Below, piece by piece: positions 5,624 through 13,169 of a stretch of DNA of 13,861 nucleotides. The translations under genes and the position numbers were made by a program. Position 1 is the stretch's first letter. Each line of letters opens with the position of its first letter. The stretch is from an uncultured Streptomyces sp. (GTDB lineage Bacteria > Actinomycetota > Actinomycetes > Streptomycetales > Streptomycetaceae). Where the stretch lies: assembly GCA_946480485.1 (NCBI GenBank), contig CAMLJW010000092.1:1-13861 (forward strand), read 5' to 3'. The notes under the pieces were generated by a model. It was not told the origin of the DNA. It searched no databases and was given only the letters and a program-made list of their open reading frames with translations.

Positions 5624-6997
5624 GTGCTGGAGGGCATGACTGCTGATCCGTCATCTTCACCGTCGTCGCTGCCGGTGGTGGCCGAGAACTCGGCTACGAC
5701 TTCTCGGGCGTGGGACCGGGCGATGGCTCGGCAGGTGGTGGTGCGTCGCCTGCTCGCACTCGATGAGGTGGGGACGCTGCAGACGGTGCATGTCCGGATC
5801 GCCGCATCGACGGCAGGGGTCAACGTACGGACGGTGTGGCGTTGGCTGGCTGTGGCGAAGGAGACGGGCCGGATCGAGCCTGCCGCACGACGTGGGGTGT
5901 TCACGTTGACGGACGTGTTGTGGGCCCGGCTGGGGGAGCTGGGCGGGAACGTGAAGGCCTTGCATCGCTGGATGGCCGAGCACGCCGATGATGTGCTTCC
6001 CGCTCTGGACCGGGACCGACTGCCGTCGTTGTCGACGCTGCACCACGCGGTGACCCGGGAACGACGTGCAGGGCGTGTCCTTGACCTTCCCCGTCCTGGC
6101 TACGCCCGGATGGATCCAGACCGCTATGACCGGGCGTTGGCCGAGCTGGCGTTGCCGGGCACCATCGACGAGTCCGGCCAGGCCCAGCCCGCGGTCGCCG
6201 ACCCGGTTCCGAAGGACGGCGCCGGTCGTGCTGATACGCCCAGCATGTCTCCGTTCGCCGAGGGCGTGCGTCTGTACGTGCCCGGCGCGCATGTCGTGGC
6301 GACGCGGCAGGTAGGGGAGGTGACCGAGGTGATCGCACACACGACAGCTGCCCGTGGTGTCCTGTGCGTGTACGGGGATCCCGGGCACGGCAAAACGGTC
6401 GCGGTCCACCAGGCGCTGCGCCTGCTCCCACGCCGTGTCCCGGTACGCCACGCGGTGGTGTCGGTGAAGCCGGCTCTGCCGCAGCTTCGGGCCGCGCTGC
6501 TCACCGCGTTCGGCCTGCCCGCCACGTCGTTGACGAACCGCACGGACATGGCCGACCGTGCCCTGATCGATGCCTTGAAGACGCCGGGTGTCCTGGTCAT
6601 CGACGACGTGCAGCGCATCGCCGCGCCCGAGCTGGACTACCTGCGCCTGCTCATCGACGCCCCTACCACCGAGACGACGATGGTCTTGTGCGGCGCGGGC
6701 GCCGAGCGGACGCTCGCGCGTGCTCCCGCGCTGGCCTCCCGGGTGCTGACCTGGCAGCAGACGCCACGTCTGGACACCGAGCAAATCCCCACCGTGCTGC
6801 GTCTGTTCCACCCGCTGTGGGACACCGCGGCCGAAGCCGACTTGCTGCACGCTGATGCCACGTGTGCGAAGGGGAACTTCCGTACCTGGGCGAAGATCAC
6901 CTCCCACGCGTACGCGGCCCTTGCCCGTAGCCCCGAGAGCGCGGTGGACCGGGCTCTGCTGTCGCGTGCCTGTTCCCGCCTCGGCCCCACCCCCTGA
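5624..6997 (+). CDS. chimera of transposase-type DNA-binding domain and TnsC-like AAA+ ATPase
   Basis: From GTG 5624 the protein has 457 aa. The N-terminal part resembles the start of the transposase encoded next door: VVRRLLALDEV then GVNVRTVWRWLA here, AVRRLLALRAQ then LNVSDRTVWRWLA there, plus a shared PSLSTLHHAVTRERRAGR region. The catalytic DDE domain is absent. From about residue 215 it resembles the ATPase at 8810, with Walker A GDPGHGKT (251-258), Walker B VLVIDDVQ (Asp327-Asp328) and a tail GNFRTWAKITSHA against GNFRAWAQLTAHA. The Walker B glutamate is Asp, against Glu in the other ATPase, so hydrolysis may be slow or lost. AGGACGG lies seven bases before this GTG; ATG 5636 has GGAGGG only one base away and ATG 5537 lacks a good site, so the start is uncertain. 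It may bind element ends or the target and regulate transposition. Confidence 0.75.
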   Translation: MLEGMTADPSSSPSSLPVVAENSATTSRAWDRAMARQVVVRRLLALDEVGTLQTVHVRIAASTAGVNVRTVWRWLAVAKETGRIEPAARRGVFTLTDVLWARLGELGGNVKALHRWMAEHADDVLPALDRDRLPSLSTLHHAVTRERRAGRVLDLPRPGYARMDPDRYDRALAELALPGTIDESGQAQPAVADPVPKDGAGRADTPSMSPFAEGVRLYVPGAHVVATRQVGEVTEVIAHTTAARGVLCVYGDPGHGKTVAVHQALRLLPRRVPVRHAVVSVKPALPQLRAALLTAFGLPATSLTNRTDMADRALIDALKTPGVLVIDDVQRIAAPELDYLRLLIDAPTTETTMVLCGAGAERTLARAPALASRVLTWQQTPRLDTEQIPTVLRLFHPLWDTAAEADLLHADATCAKGNFRTWAKITSHAYAALARSPESAVDRALLSRACSRLGPTP

Positions 6998-7031
6998 CCA
7001 GCCACACCCCACCCAGGCCGAAGGACCTCCC

Positions 7032-8813
7032 GTGACCGCGTCCACCTCTGACCACAGCGCCCCTGAGCCACCACGACCCGAACCCGTCCTGGACGCCGCG
7101 TCGTTGACCGCACTACGCGCCCCGGCCGTACGTCGTCTGCTCGCGCTGCGTGCCCAGCGTCGGCTCACCCGCGCTCACGTGCACACCACCGCCCAGTGCC
7201 TGAACGTCTCGGACCGCACCGTGTGGCGGTGGCTGGCGGACGCGACCGCCGCACCGCAGAGCGCCGCGCATCCCGGAGCGCGCCGTGCCGAGAGGTTCGA
7301 GATCACCGCCGAGATCCGGGTGCTGTTGGCGTACTGGCACGGCAACGCCTCCGCGGTCCACCGTGAACTTGTCGCCCGAGCCCAGGCAGCCGCCGATACC
7401 GAGCCGTCCGAGGAGACCGACACCTCGACGAACATCGCCCCCGGCTCGCGGCCCGCCGCCTCCGTTCCGGGCGGCGCCCCACCCGCATCCGTGCCGCTGC
7501 TGGACCCCGTACCGTCGCTGCCGACGTTCCTGCGCGCTCTGCGCCGGGACACCACACCAGGGGAGCGGGCCGGCTACCGAGGCGGCCCCGACGCCGCCCG
7601 CGCCCTGGACGTATTCGCCAAACGCCCTCGGACCTGGCGTAACCACGTCTGGGAGGCCGATCACGTCCAGGCCCCGCTGCGCGTTGACGCGGACGGCGAC
7701 CTCGTCCCTCCCTACGTCACGTGGTTCATCGACTGTGCGACCAAGGCCATCACCGGCCTCGCCGTCACCCCCGGTCCGCCCACCCGCGCCTCGATCCTGG
7801 CCGCTCTGCGTTCCGCAGTCCTGCGCTGCGAGCCCTACGGGCCGTTCGGCGGGCTGCCCGAGCAGGTGCGGTTCGACAGGGGCAAGGACTTCCTCTCGCG
7901 CACCGTGTCCGCCGCGCTGACCGCGCTGGATGCAGACCTCACCGTCCTGCCGCCCTACAGCCCCCACCTGAAGGGCACGGTGGAGAACCTCAACCTCAAC
8001 GCCTCCCGCATGCTCTTCGCTGCCCTGCCCGGCTACACCCCCAAGAACAGGAAACCCGACCGCCGCCCCGACCGGCGCCCGGACGGGCCACCGATGTCGT
8101 TCGAGGCGTTCACCGAGCAACTGCTGGCCTGGGTGACGTGGTGGAACACCGAACACCACCCCGACGCCCTGAACGGCACCACCCCGCTTCAGGCCTGGCA
8201 GGCCGACCCGACCCCACTCAACGACATCCCGGCCCAGGACGTGTGGTCGTTCACGCTCGAGGACGATGGCCGCCTGCGCGCCATCACCAGCCATGGCGTG
8301 CGCTTCCAGGGCCGCGACTACATCGCCGACTGGATGACCGGACAGGCCGGCCGCGACGTGACCGTGCGCTTCATGCCCCACCACGACCATGAGATCGAGG
8401 TCTGCGACGGAAGCGGCCGTCACCTGGGCACCGCGCACCTGGCCGACGCCGCCACACCCGAACAGCTGTCCGCGCTGCGCCAGGCCCGCTCCCGGCGGGC
8501 ACACCGCTTGCGGGCCGAAGCCAAGGCGGCCGAGAAGCTACGCCGCGACCGGTTCGCTCCCGCCACCGTCCCCCAGAAGGCTCGCCGACTCGACGCGCTC
8601 ACAAGCTCACAGGCCGACCACGAACTCAGCCGGGACGCGGCCAGAGACCTTTCCGAGCTGGCGCTACCCGATCTGATCCCACCCGCCGCGCCGCCCGCGC
8701 ACTGGCGTACCCCGCCGGCCCTGGCCGCGCCCCAGCCCGCCCCCACATCCTGCGATGCGCCCGCAACCGAACCGCCCGCGCCGCCCAGCCACTCCGACGA
8801 GAGGAAGCCGTGA
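7032..8813 (+). CDS. DDE transposase, TnsB/TniA/Mu-type
   Basis: This 593-aa protein starts at GTG 7032, with AAGGA six bases upstream. Residues 30-69 are a helix-turn-helix (RLTRAHVHTTAQCLNVSDRT). A Pro/Ala/Thr-rich linker follows, then a second helical segment PSLPTFLRALRRDT. The integrase core has its catalytic triad at Asp210 (WEADHVQ), Asp282 (RFDRGKDF) and Glu318 (KGTVENLN). Thirty-five residues separate the last two, the classic DD35E spacing. After the core comes a beta-rich domain (ITSHGVRFQGRDYIADWM, then VTVRFMPHHDHEIEV) matching the Mu transposase C-terminal barrel, then a charged helical tail that in such proteins contacts the ATPase. It should cut and join the 3' ends of the element. 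All catalytic residues are present, so it looks functional. The stop overlaps the ATPase start. Confidence 0.9.
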   Translation: MTASTSDHSAPEPPRPEPVLDAASLTALRAPAVRRLLALRAQRRLTRAHVHTTAQCLNVSDRTVWRWLADATAAPQSAAHPGARRAERFEITAEIRVLLAYWHGNASAVHRELVARAQAAADTEPSEETDTSTNIAPGSRPAASVPGGAPPASVPLLDPVPSLPTFLRALRRDTTPGERAGYRGGPDAARALDVFAKRPRTWRNHVWEADHVQAPLRVDADGDLVPPYVTWFIDCATKAITGLAVTPGPPTRASILAALRSAVLRCEPYGPFGGLPEQVRFDRGKDFLSRTVSAALTALDADLTVLPPYSPHLKGTVENLNLNASRMLFAALPGYTPKNRKPDRRPDRRPDGPPMSFEAFTEQLLAWVTWWNTEHHPDALNGTTPLQAWQADPTPLNDIPAQDVWSFTLEDDGRLRAITSHGVRFQGRDYIADWMTGQAGRDVTVRFMPHHDHEIEVCDGSGRHLGTAHLADAATPEQLSALRQARSRRAHRLRAEAKAAEKLRRDRFAPATVPQKARRLDALTSSQADHELSRDAARDLSELALPDLIPPAAPPAHWRTPPALAAPQPAPTSCDAPATEPPAPPSHSDERKP

Positions 8814-9553
8814 CCGCCACCGCCTACCAGTACGTGGATCTGCCGGATGCGCAGGTCGTCACGACCCAGGCCCTGCTCAGGGCTCGGGAGAACCTCACCG
8901 ACACCGTCGAGGCACGCGCCATGATGTGTATCCACGGCGGCGCCGGCTTCGGCAAGACCGTCGCTGTCAACTTCTGCCTGGCCGAACTCGAACCGCACGA
9001 GGACGTACGCCGCGTCACCTTCCGCGCCCGCCCCACCGCCCGCGCGGTGCGCTACGAACTCTTCGCCGCACTCGACCTGCCCGGACACCCGCCGCGCCAC
9101 CCCAGCGAATTCGACCGCCTGTTGAAAAACGCCCTGGCAGAACGCCCCCGCACCCTCCTCGTGGATGAGGCCCAATGGCTCAACGGCGAAGCGTTCGAAT
9201 ACTTCCGCTACCTGTGGGACGAACCCTCAACCCAGCTCGCGATCATGTTCGTCGGCGGCGAAGGCTGCCACACCGTGCTGCGCCGCGAACCCATGCTGTC
9301 CTCCCGCATCTTCATCTGGCAGCACTTCACCCGCCTTGCCGAGGACGAAGTCCGGCAGGTGATCCCGTTGTTCCACCCCATCTGGGCCGACGCCGATCCT
9401 GACGACATCGCCTTCGCCAACCGCCACGCCGCCCACGGAAACTTCCGGGCCTGGGCCCAACTGACCGCCCATGCCCGTATCGGCCTGAAGCGCACCGGCC
9501 GCACCCGCGTCGACCGGGATCTTCTGCGCTGGGTCTTCAGCCGCCTGGGGTAA
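8810..9553 (+). CDS. AAA+ transposition regulator, TnsC/TniB-like ATPase
   Basis: This 247-aa protein starts at GTG 8810, overlapping the transposase stop, with GAGGAAG just upstream. Walker A is GGAGFGKT (residues 43-50), Walker B is RTLLVDEAQWL (Asp119-Glu120), a sensor-1-like segment is IMFVGGEG (145-152), and an arginine-containing LSSRIFIW (163-170) follows. A C-terminal helical part, GNFRAWAQLTAHA, ends the AAA+ module. The family (TnsC, TniB, MuB) polymerises on DNA with ATP and hands the target to the transposase. The size is compact, near TniB/IstB, but pairing with a Mu-type transposase favours the Tn7/Tn5053 line over IS21. The tail TRVDRDLLRWVFSRLG is shared with the chimeric ATPase at 5624, so the two ATPase modules probably arose by duplication. 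Confidence 0.87.
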   Translation: MTATAYQYVDLPDAQVVTTQALLRARENLTDTVEARAMMCIHGGAGFGKTVAVNFCLAELEPHEDVRRVTFRARPTARAVRYELFAALDLPGHPPRHPSEFDRLLKNALAERPRTLLVDEAQWLNGEAFEYFRYLWDEPSTQLAIMFVGGEGCHTVLRREPMLSSRIFIWQHFTRLAEDEVRQVIPLFHPIWADADPDDIAFANRHAAHGNFRAWAQLTAHARIGLKRTGRTRVDRDLLRWVFSRLG

Positions 9554-9642
9554 CCACCATGGCCCTGCGTCCGGCCGGGCCGCCGCACCGCCGCCCAACA
9601 ACCCGTCGCCCTCGTCCTGTTCCTTTAAAGGAAGGCCGCCCG

Positions 9643-10746
9643 GTGCGCCGCACGCCGCCGCCTCCCGTCACTGTCATCCTCGACCCCGAGGACGACGCCG
9701 CGTACGTCAGGACCGCGCTGGCCGCGCACGATCCGGCCGTCGGCCGTGTCACCCTCCACCCCGCTCCCGGCACCGCCGGCGAGATCTACCTTGCCCACGA
9801 CCTGCTGGCCGCGCTCGGCAAACCCCCGCTACTCCCGGGCAGGTTCACCCCCGGCACAGATCCCTCCTGGCATGCTGTGACCGCCTGGTTCTGCGCCATC
9901 CCCATCACCCGGCTCACTGTCCTGCGCGCCCACCTGCTCACCCACCAGCGCCTTGAGCGACTCCTGGATCTGCGCGAGGCAACCGGGCTGCACCTGAACC
10001 TGGTCTGCCACCGCCCCCGCCTGCCGGCCACTCTGCAGCGGACCCTGCGCGTCCCGCACACCATCACCGGCGGGCTCCACGCCGCCCGGACAAACTTCGG
10101 CCCGCCCGCCGAGGCCCCGCCCGCACCCTCCCACCGGACCGCGAACCGCTGGATCACACTGCCGGCCCTCGAGTGGTTCGACTCTCTCGACAGTTCCAGC
10201 CACTGCATCGGCACCTGTACCCCGCCAATGATCAAATGGAGACACCGGCCCAAGCCCCGACCACGCACCGAGGCCACCCTGCAGGAGATCACCCGCAGGA
10301 TCCAGACCCGCACCGCCCACCCGCGCCTGGCCGCCACACTCGCCGCAGCGGTGTTCACCGCAGCTGCCGCCCACCAGCTCGCCACCGCACGCCTTGAGGA
10401 CTACGACGAGCAGGCCGCCACCCTCGCCCTCCACGACCCCGCCCGGACCGTCGACAACTGTGCCACCCATCCCGTCCCCGCCTGGGCCCACGTCTTCCTG
10501 CGCGCCGCCGCCTGCATGGCCCGCCTCGAACTCACCCAAGGCCGCCGGATGCTCGCCCAACCGGACGACTACCAAGACCTCATGAGCTTCGCCGAAGACA
10601 CACGGCTGCGACCACCACAGCCGCCCAGCAGCCAGCGCGTGACAACAGATGTCGACTGGTGGTGGAGGGAACGGCAGGAGATCGAACAACTCGACGCGAT
10701 GCTTGCCCGAGACAGGGGCCGGTCCCCGCGCTGGAGCCCACGCTGA
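9643..10746 (+). CDS. unknown protein, fourth gene of the transposition operon
   Basis: I do not recognise the family. From GTG 9643, with AAAGGAAGG seven bases upstream, it has 367 aa. The frame is open from ATG 9559, five bases after the ATPase stop, but that adds only a Pro/Arg-rich stretch without a good ribosome site. A perfect palindrome TCCTTTAAAGGA (9621-9632) overlaps the ribosome site. The N-terminal third looks alpha/beta (VTVILDPEDDAAYVRTAL, then VGRVTLHPAP). The middle holds CHRPRLPATLQRTLRVPHT and a small Cys pair SSHCIGTCTPP. The C-terminal third is alanine-rich helix (RLAATLAAAVFTAAAAHQLA) ending with a Trp/Glu/Arg segment. No nucleotide-binding loop, membrane helix or CxxC zinc finger of TniQ is seen. 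Its operon position is where Tn7-like elements carry target selectors, so a target-choice role is a reasonable guess. Confidence 0.7.
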   Translation: MRRTPPPPVTVILDPEDDAAYVRTALAAHDPAVGRVTLHPAPGTAGEIYLAHDLLAALGKPPLLPGRFTPGTDPSWHAVTAWFCAIPITRLTVLRAHLLTHQRLERLLDLREATGLHLNLVCHRPRLPATLQRTLRVPHTITGGLHAARTNFGPPAEAPPAPSHRTANRWITLPALEWFDSLDSSSHCIGTCTPPMIKWRHRPKPRPRTEATLQEITRRIQTRTAHPRLAATLAAAVFTAAAAHQLATARLEDYDEQAATLALHDPARTVDNCATHPVPAWAHVFLRAAACMARLELTQGRRMLAQPDDYQDLMSFAEDTRLRPPQPPSSQRVTTDVDWWWRERQEIEQLDAMLARDRGRSPRWSPR

Positions 10747-10760
10747 CGGAAGATCTCACC

Positions 10761-10778
10761 AGCGTTCGGCGCAACGCT
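10761..10778 (+). terminator. short hairpin after the transposition operon
   Basis: AGCGTT and AACGCT form a 6-bp perfect stem with a 6-base loop, 14 bases after the stop of the fourth transposition gene. There is no T-run. It is a weak terminator candidate separating that operon from tap. Confidence 0.3.
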
Positions 10779-10854
10779 CTGACTGCGCGCTCAACCTTCA
10801 CTGCGAGAGGTCGCCCATCGCCGTCCGGCGTTCCCCAGCAACCCCATCAACGCC

Positions 10855-10898
10855 ATTCGTGCGCTATCCGTACGGATTTGGTACGCGATACGTACGCT
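10855..10898 (+). repeat. four phased 11-bp repeats upstream of tap
   Basis: Four consecutive 11-bp units are ATTCGTGCGCT, ATCCGTACGGA, TTTGGTACGCG and ATACGTACGCT, beginning at 10855, 10866, 10877 and 10888. The shared core GTACG (GTGCG in the first) recurs exactly every 11 bp at 10859, 10870, 10881 and 10892, so all copies face the same side of the helix. The second unit extends to a perfect palindrome ATCCGTACGGAT (10866-10877). The array ends about 30 bp before the tap ATG and spans the likely promoter region, so it is probably an operator or an iteron-like binding array. Confidence 0.65.
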
Positions 10899-10922
10899 TC
10901 ACACTATGGTTGAGTCAGGAGG
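10878..10922 (+). promoter_or_regulatory. candidate promoter and strong ribosome site of tap
   Basis: TTGGTA (10878-10883) and CACTAT (10902-10907) are 18 bp apart and could serve as -35 and -10 boxes, though neither is close to consensus. AGGAGG at 10917-10922 is a near-perfect ribosome site six bases before ATG 10929. The short distance would give a very short leader. The phased repeats overlap the -35 region. Confidence 0.4.
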
Positions 10923-10928
10923 TGTTCC

Positions 10929-13160
10929 ATGTCCGAGTTGTTCGACCGGGTCGACGCGCTGATCGCGTCCCGGTCTCCGCTGCCGCCGCCGGCGGAGCGC
11001 AAGCGGCTGCGTCAGGCGCACGGCTTCACGTTGGATGAAGTAGCGGCGGCATTGATGGTGCGGCGGGCGACCGTCAGCGGCTGGGAGTCCGGCAAGACGG
11101 AGCCGCGGCCGCCGGAACGTGACGCGTACGCGCGCCTGCTCAACAAGCTCGCGGAGCTCTATCCCGCAGACTCCGACTACGCGGCGCCCACTGAGGACAC
11201 GGCCGTCCCGCTCCCGGCTCCGCAAGCGCGGCCCGTATCCACAGGCCCGGCCTCCGAGGCTGCGGACACGGCCACAGAACAGAACACCCAGACCCGCCCC
11301 GCCGCCAACACCGCTGCTCCGGTTGCCGCGTCGGGGCCGGCGCGCACCGCGAGGTCGTCGTCGACGTCGCGGCGCCCGGCCGCGCGGAAGGCCGCCCCGG
11401 CGAATTCCCCGGGCGACGGTGTCGATCCGCGCTTTGCCAACGGTCCGCTCGCGGTCGTCGATGTCGACGACGACGGCCAGGTCCTCGCGTACTGCGTCGG
11501 CGGCCTGGTCCTGGACGTGCCCGCCAAGTCCCTTCCCTCCCTGGTCGACTGGACCTTGAAGGAGGCGCGGCTCGGGCAGCCGAAGCTGTCTGGCCCGGGC
11601 AAGGACGGTGACCCGCTGCTCGTCATGAGCGAGGCCGCGCTGGAGCGCTACGGCCTTCCCGTCGCCCTCACAGAGGAGGAGAAGCTCGCCGGGCGGATCC
11701 CGGAGGGCCACAAGGTCGTCAAGCAGCTGGCCCGAGCGGAATGGAAGCTGACCAAGCGCGGGTTCGGGCCGTGGGCGCGGATCTACCGCCCGGCGCAGGG
11801 TTCGGAGCGGGCCTGCGTGCAGCTGTGCATTCCGTCGTGGCACGCGCTCGACTCCCGCCACTGGGGCGGGGCCGGGCAGCTTGCGTCGGCAGACCTGGCC
11901 CGGGTCCTGGGCGTGTACGCGTCCCGGGTGATGACGCCGCGCGGCTCCACTGCCGTGACCGGCCTGGAGTTGATGACCGCGCTGCACCCGCCGACGCACG
12001 CCGTGCGTGACGAGGCCACCGGCGGCTTCAGGAAGTCGGAGACCAAGACGCCGGGCTCGCTGGGCGAGGATCCGGTCGACTGCGCGCCGTGCGAGGCCCC
12101 CGACGGACACCCGCTGCTCAAGGACCTGCCGCGCTTCCACGTGCGAGGCCCGGGCGAGAAGCTGTTCGAGGAGGCCTTCGACTGGGCGCGGCCGCTCACC
12201 GACGCCGAATGCATGCGCCGCAACCTGGTGGGCCTGGACGTCAACATGGCGTTCGCTGCCGGAGCCAACGGCCTGGTCGTGGGCCTGGGCGAGCCAACCC
12301 GTGTGGAGGCGCCGGTGTTCGATGCGAAGCTGCCCGGCTCGTGGCTGGTGGACCTGTCCCACGTCGACCTGTCGCGGGTGAAGGTCGGCAAGGAGTGGGT
12401 GGAGCTGGACGGCAACCTGTTGCCCAGCCCGTTCACGCCGAAGGGCGAGCGACCGGACGGTCCGGCCTGGTATGCCACGCCCACCGTCGCGTACGCGGTG
12501 GAGCTCGGCTACGAGGTGCGCCCGATCGAGGCGTGGGTGCGCTACGAGAACGGCCGCTACCTGGACGGCTGGTACAACCGGCTGCGTGACGCCTTCCTCG
12601 CCACGATGGCCGACCTCGGCGTGCACGCCGACATGGCGCCGGCCGACTTCCTCGCGGCGATGGACGGCTGGCGCGGGCGTGACCCGCAGCTGGCGATCGT
12701 CGTGGACGCCATCAAGGCGACGGTCAAGGGCGGCCTGGGCAAGCTGCGCGAACGCCCACGCGGGGAGGGCTGGCGGCCGGGCGAACCGTGGCGGGCGCTG
12801 TCCCGGCCGACGTGGCGGCCGGACATCCGCGCGGCGGTCATCTCCCGCACACGGATCAACTTCCACCGCAAGATCGTCAAACATGCGGCGTTCACCGGGC
12901 AGTACCCGGTGGCGATCCTCTCCGACTGCGTCGTGTACGCGGCCGACGGCGACAGCCCGCTGGACTTCCTGCCCTACCGGGACGGCAAGCCGCTGCCGGG
13001 CGGCTTCAAGCTCGGCATCAACCCGGGCCTGGTGAAGTGGGAGGGCACCCAGAGCGTCCTGTGGGGCGAAGAGGTCCGCGAGCGGTTCAAGGCACCAGAG
13101 CTCAACCTCGCCCGGTACATCAAGGACGGCACCGTCACCGACGTCGACAACGGAGAGTAG
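10929..13160 (+). CDS. tap: telomere-associated protein Tap
   Basis: This 743-aa protein matches Streptomyces Tap in length and sequence style. Tap binds telomeric palindromes and brings the terminal protein to the chromosome or plasmid end, where lagging-strand gaps are filled. An Xre-type helix-turn-helix sits at residues 24-72 (TLDEVAAALMVRRATVSGWE). A low-complexity Ala/Pro/Ser/Thr linker, with an Arg-rich patch near residue 145, follows to about 165. The large C-terminal domain includes LDVNMAF (Asp437), IKATVKGGLGK (Lys596 to Lys605), WRPDIRAAVISRTR and VAILSDCVVYA (Asp666). These order as degenerate family-B polymerase palm motifs. tpg follows after 9 bp in the same operon. AGGAGG six bases before ATG supports the start. 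The shorter relative at 3328 lines up with it along the N terminus and the last 300 residues. Confidence 0.93.
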   Translation: MSELFDRVDALIASRSPLPPPAERKRLRQAHGFTLDEVAAALMVRRATVSGWESGKTEPRPPERDAYARLLNKLAELYPADSDYAAPTEDTAVPLPAPQARPVSTGPASEAADTATEQNTQTRPAANTAAPVAASGPARTARSSSTSRRPAARKAAPANSPGDGVDPRFANGPLAVVDVDDDGQVLAYCVGGLVLDVPAKSLPSLVDWTLKEARLGQPKLSGPGKDGDPLLVMSEAALERYGLPVALTEEEKLAGRIPEGHKVVKQLARAEWKLTKRGFGPWARIYRPAQGSERACVQLCIPSWHALDSRHWGGAGQLASADLARVLGVYASRVMTPRGSTAVTGLELMTALHPPTHAVRDEATGGFRKSETKTPGSLGEDPVDCAPCEAPDGHPLLKDLPRFHVRGPGEKLFEEAFDWARPLTDAECMRRNLVGLDVNMAFAAGANGLVVGLGEPTRVEAPVFDAKLPGSWLVDLSHVDLSRVKVGKEWVELDGNLLPSPFTPKGERPDGPAWYATPTVAYAVELGYEVRPIEAWVRYENGRYLDGWYNRLRDAFLATMADLGVHADMAPADFLAAMDGWRGRDPQLAIVVDAIKATVKGGLGKLRERPRGEGWRPGEPWRALSRPTWRPDIRAAVISRTRINFHRKIVKHAAFTGQYPVAILSDCVVYAADGDSPLDFLPYRDGKPLPGGFKLGINPGLVKWEGTQSVLWGEEVRERFKAPELNLARYIKDGTVTDVDNGE

Positions 13161-13169
13161 GAGAGGGCG

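Larger units (their letters stand above)
5624..10746 (+). mobile_element. Tn7/Tn5053-type transposition core (four genes)
   Basis: Four consecutive same-strand genes form the core: a DNA-binding/ATPase chimera, a DD35E transposase with a Mu-type C-terminal domain, a TnsC/TniB-like ATPase and an unrecognised protein. The transposase and ATPase overlap by GTGA, so they are co-translated. No TnsA endonuclease and no recognisable TniQ zinc-finger protein is seen. Terminal repeats and target duplications could not be located, so the limits given are those of the genes only. The element probably extends into one or both flanking telomere-gene pairs. Confidence 0.75.

Noticed and set aside
5657..7168. 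503-codon open frame on the minus strand
   Set aside because: It lies opposite the chimeric ATPase gene, whose Walker motifs and helix-turn-helix show the true coding strand.
7113..8504. 463-codon open frame on the minus strand
   Set aside because: It is antisense to the transposase, which has a complete DD35E triad on the + strand.
7032..9553. IS21-type istA/istB pair
   Set aside because: The transposase has a Mu-type C-terminal barrel and extra helical tail, and the locus has two further genes, fitting Tn7/Tn5053-like elements better.
9643..10746. TniQ/TnsD identity for the fourth transposition gene
   Set aside because: No CxxC zinc-finger pattern or other TniQ hallmark is visible; position alone is not enough.
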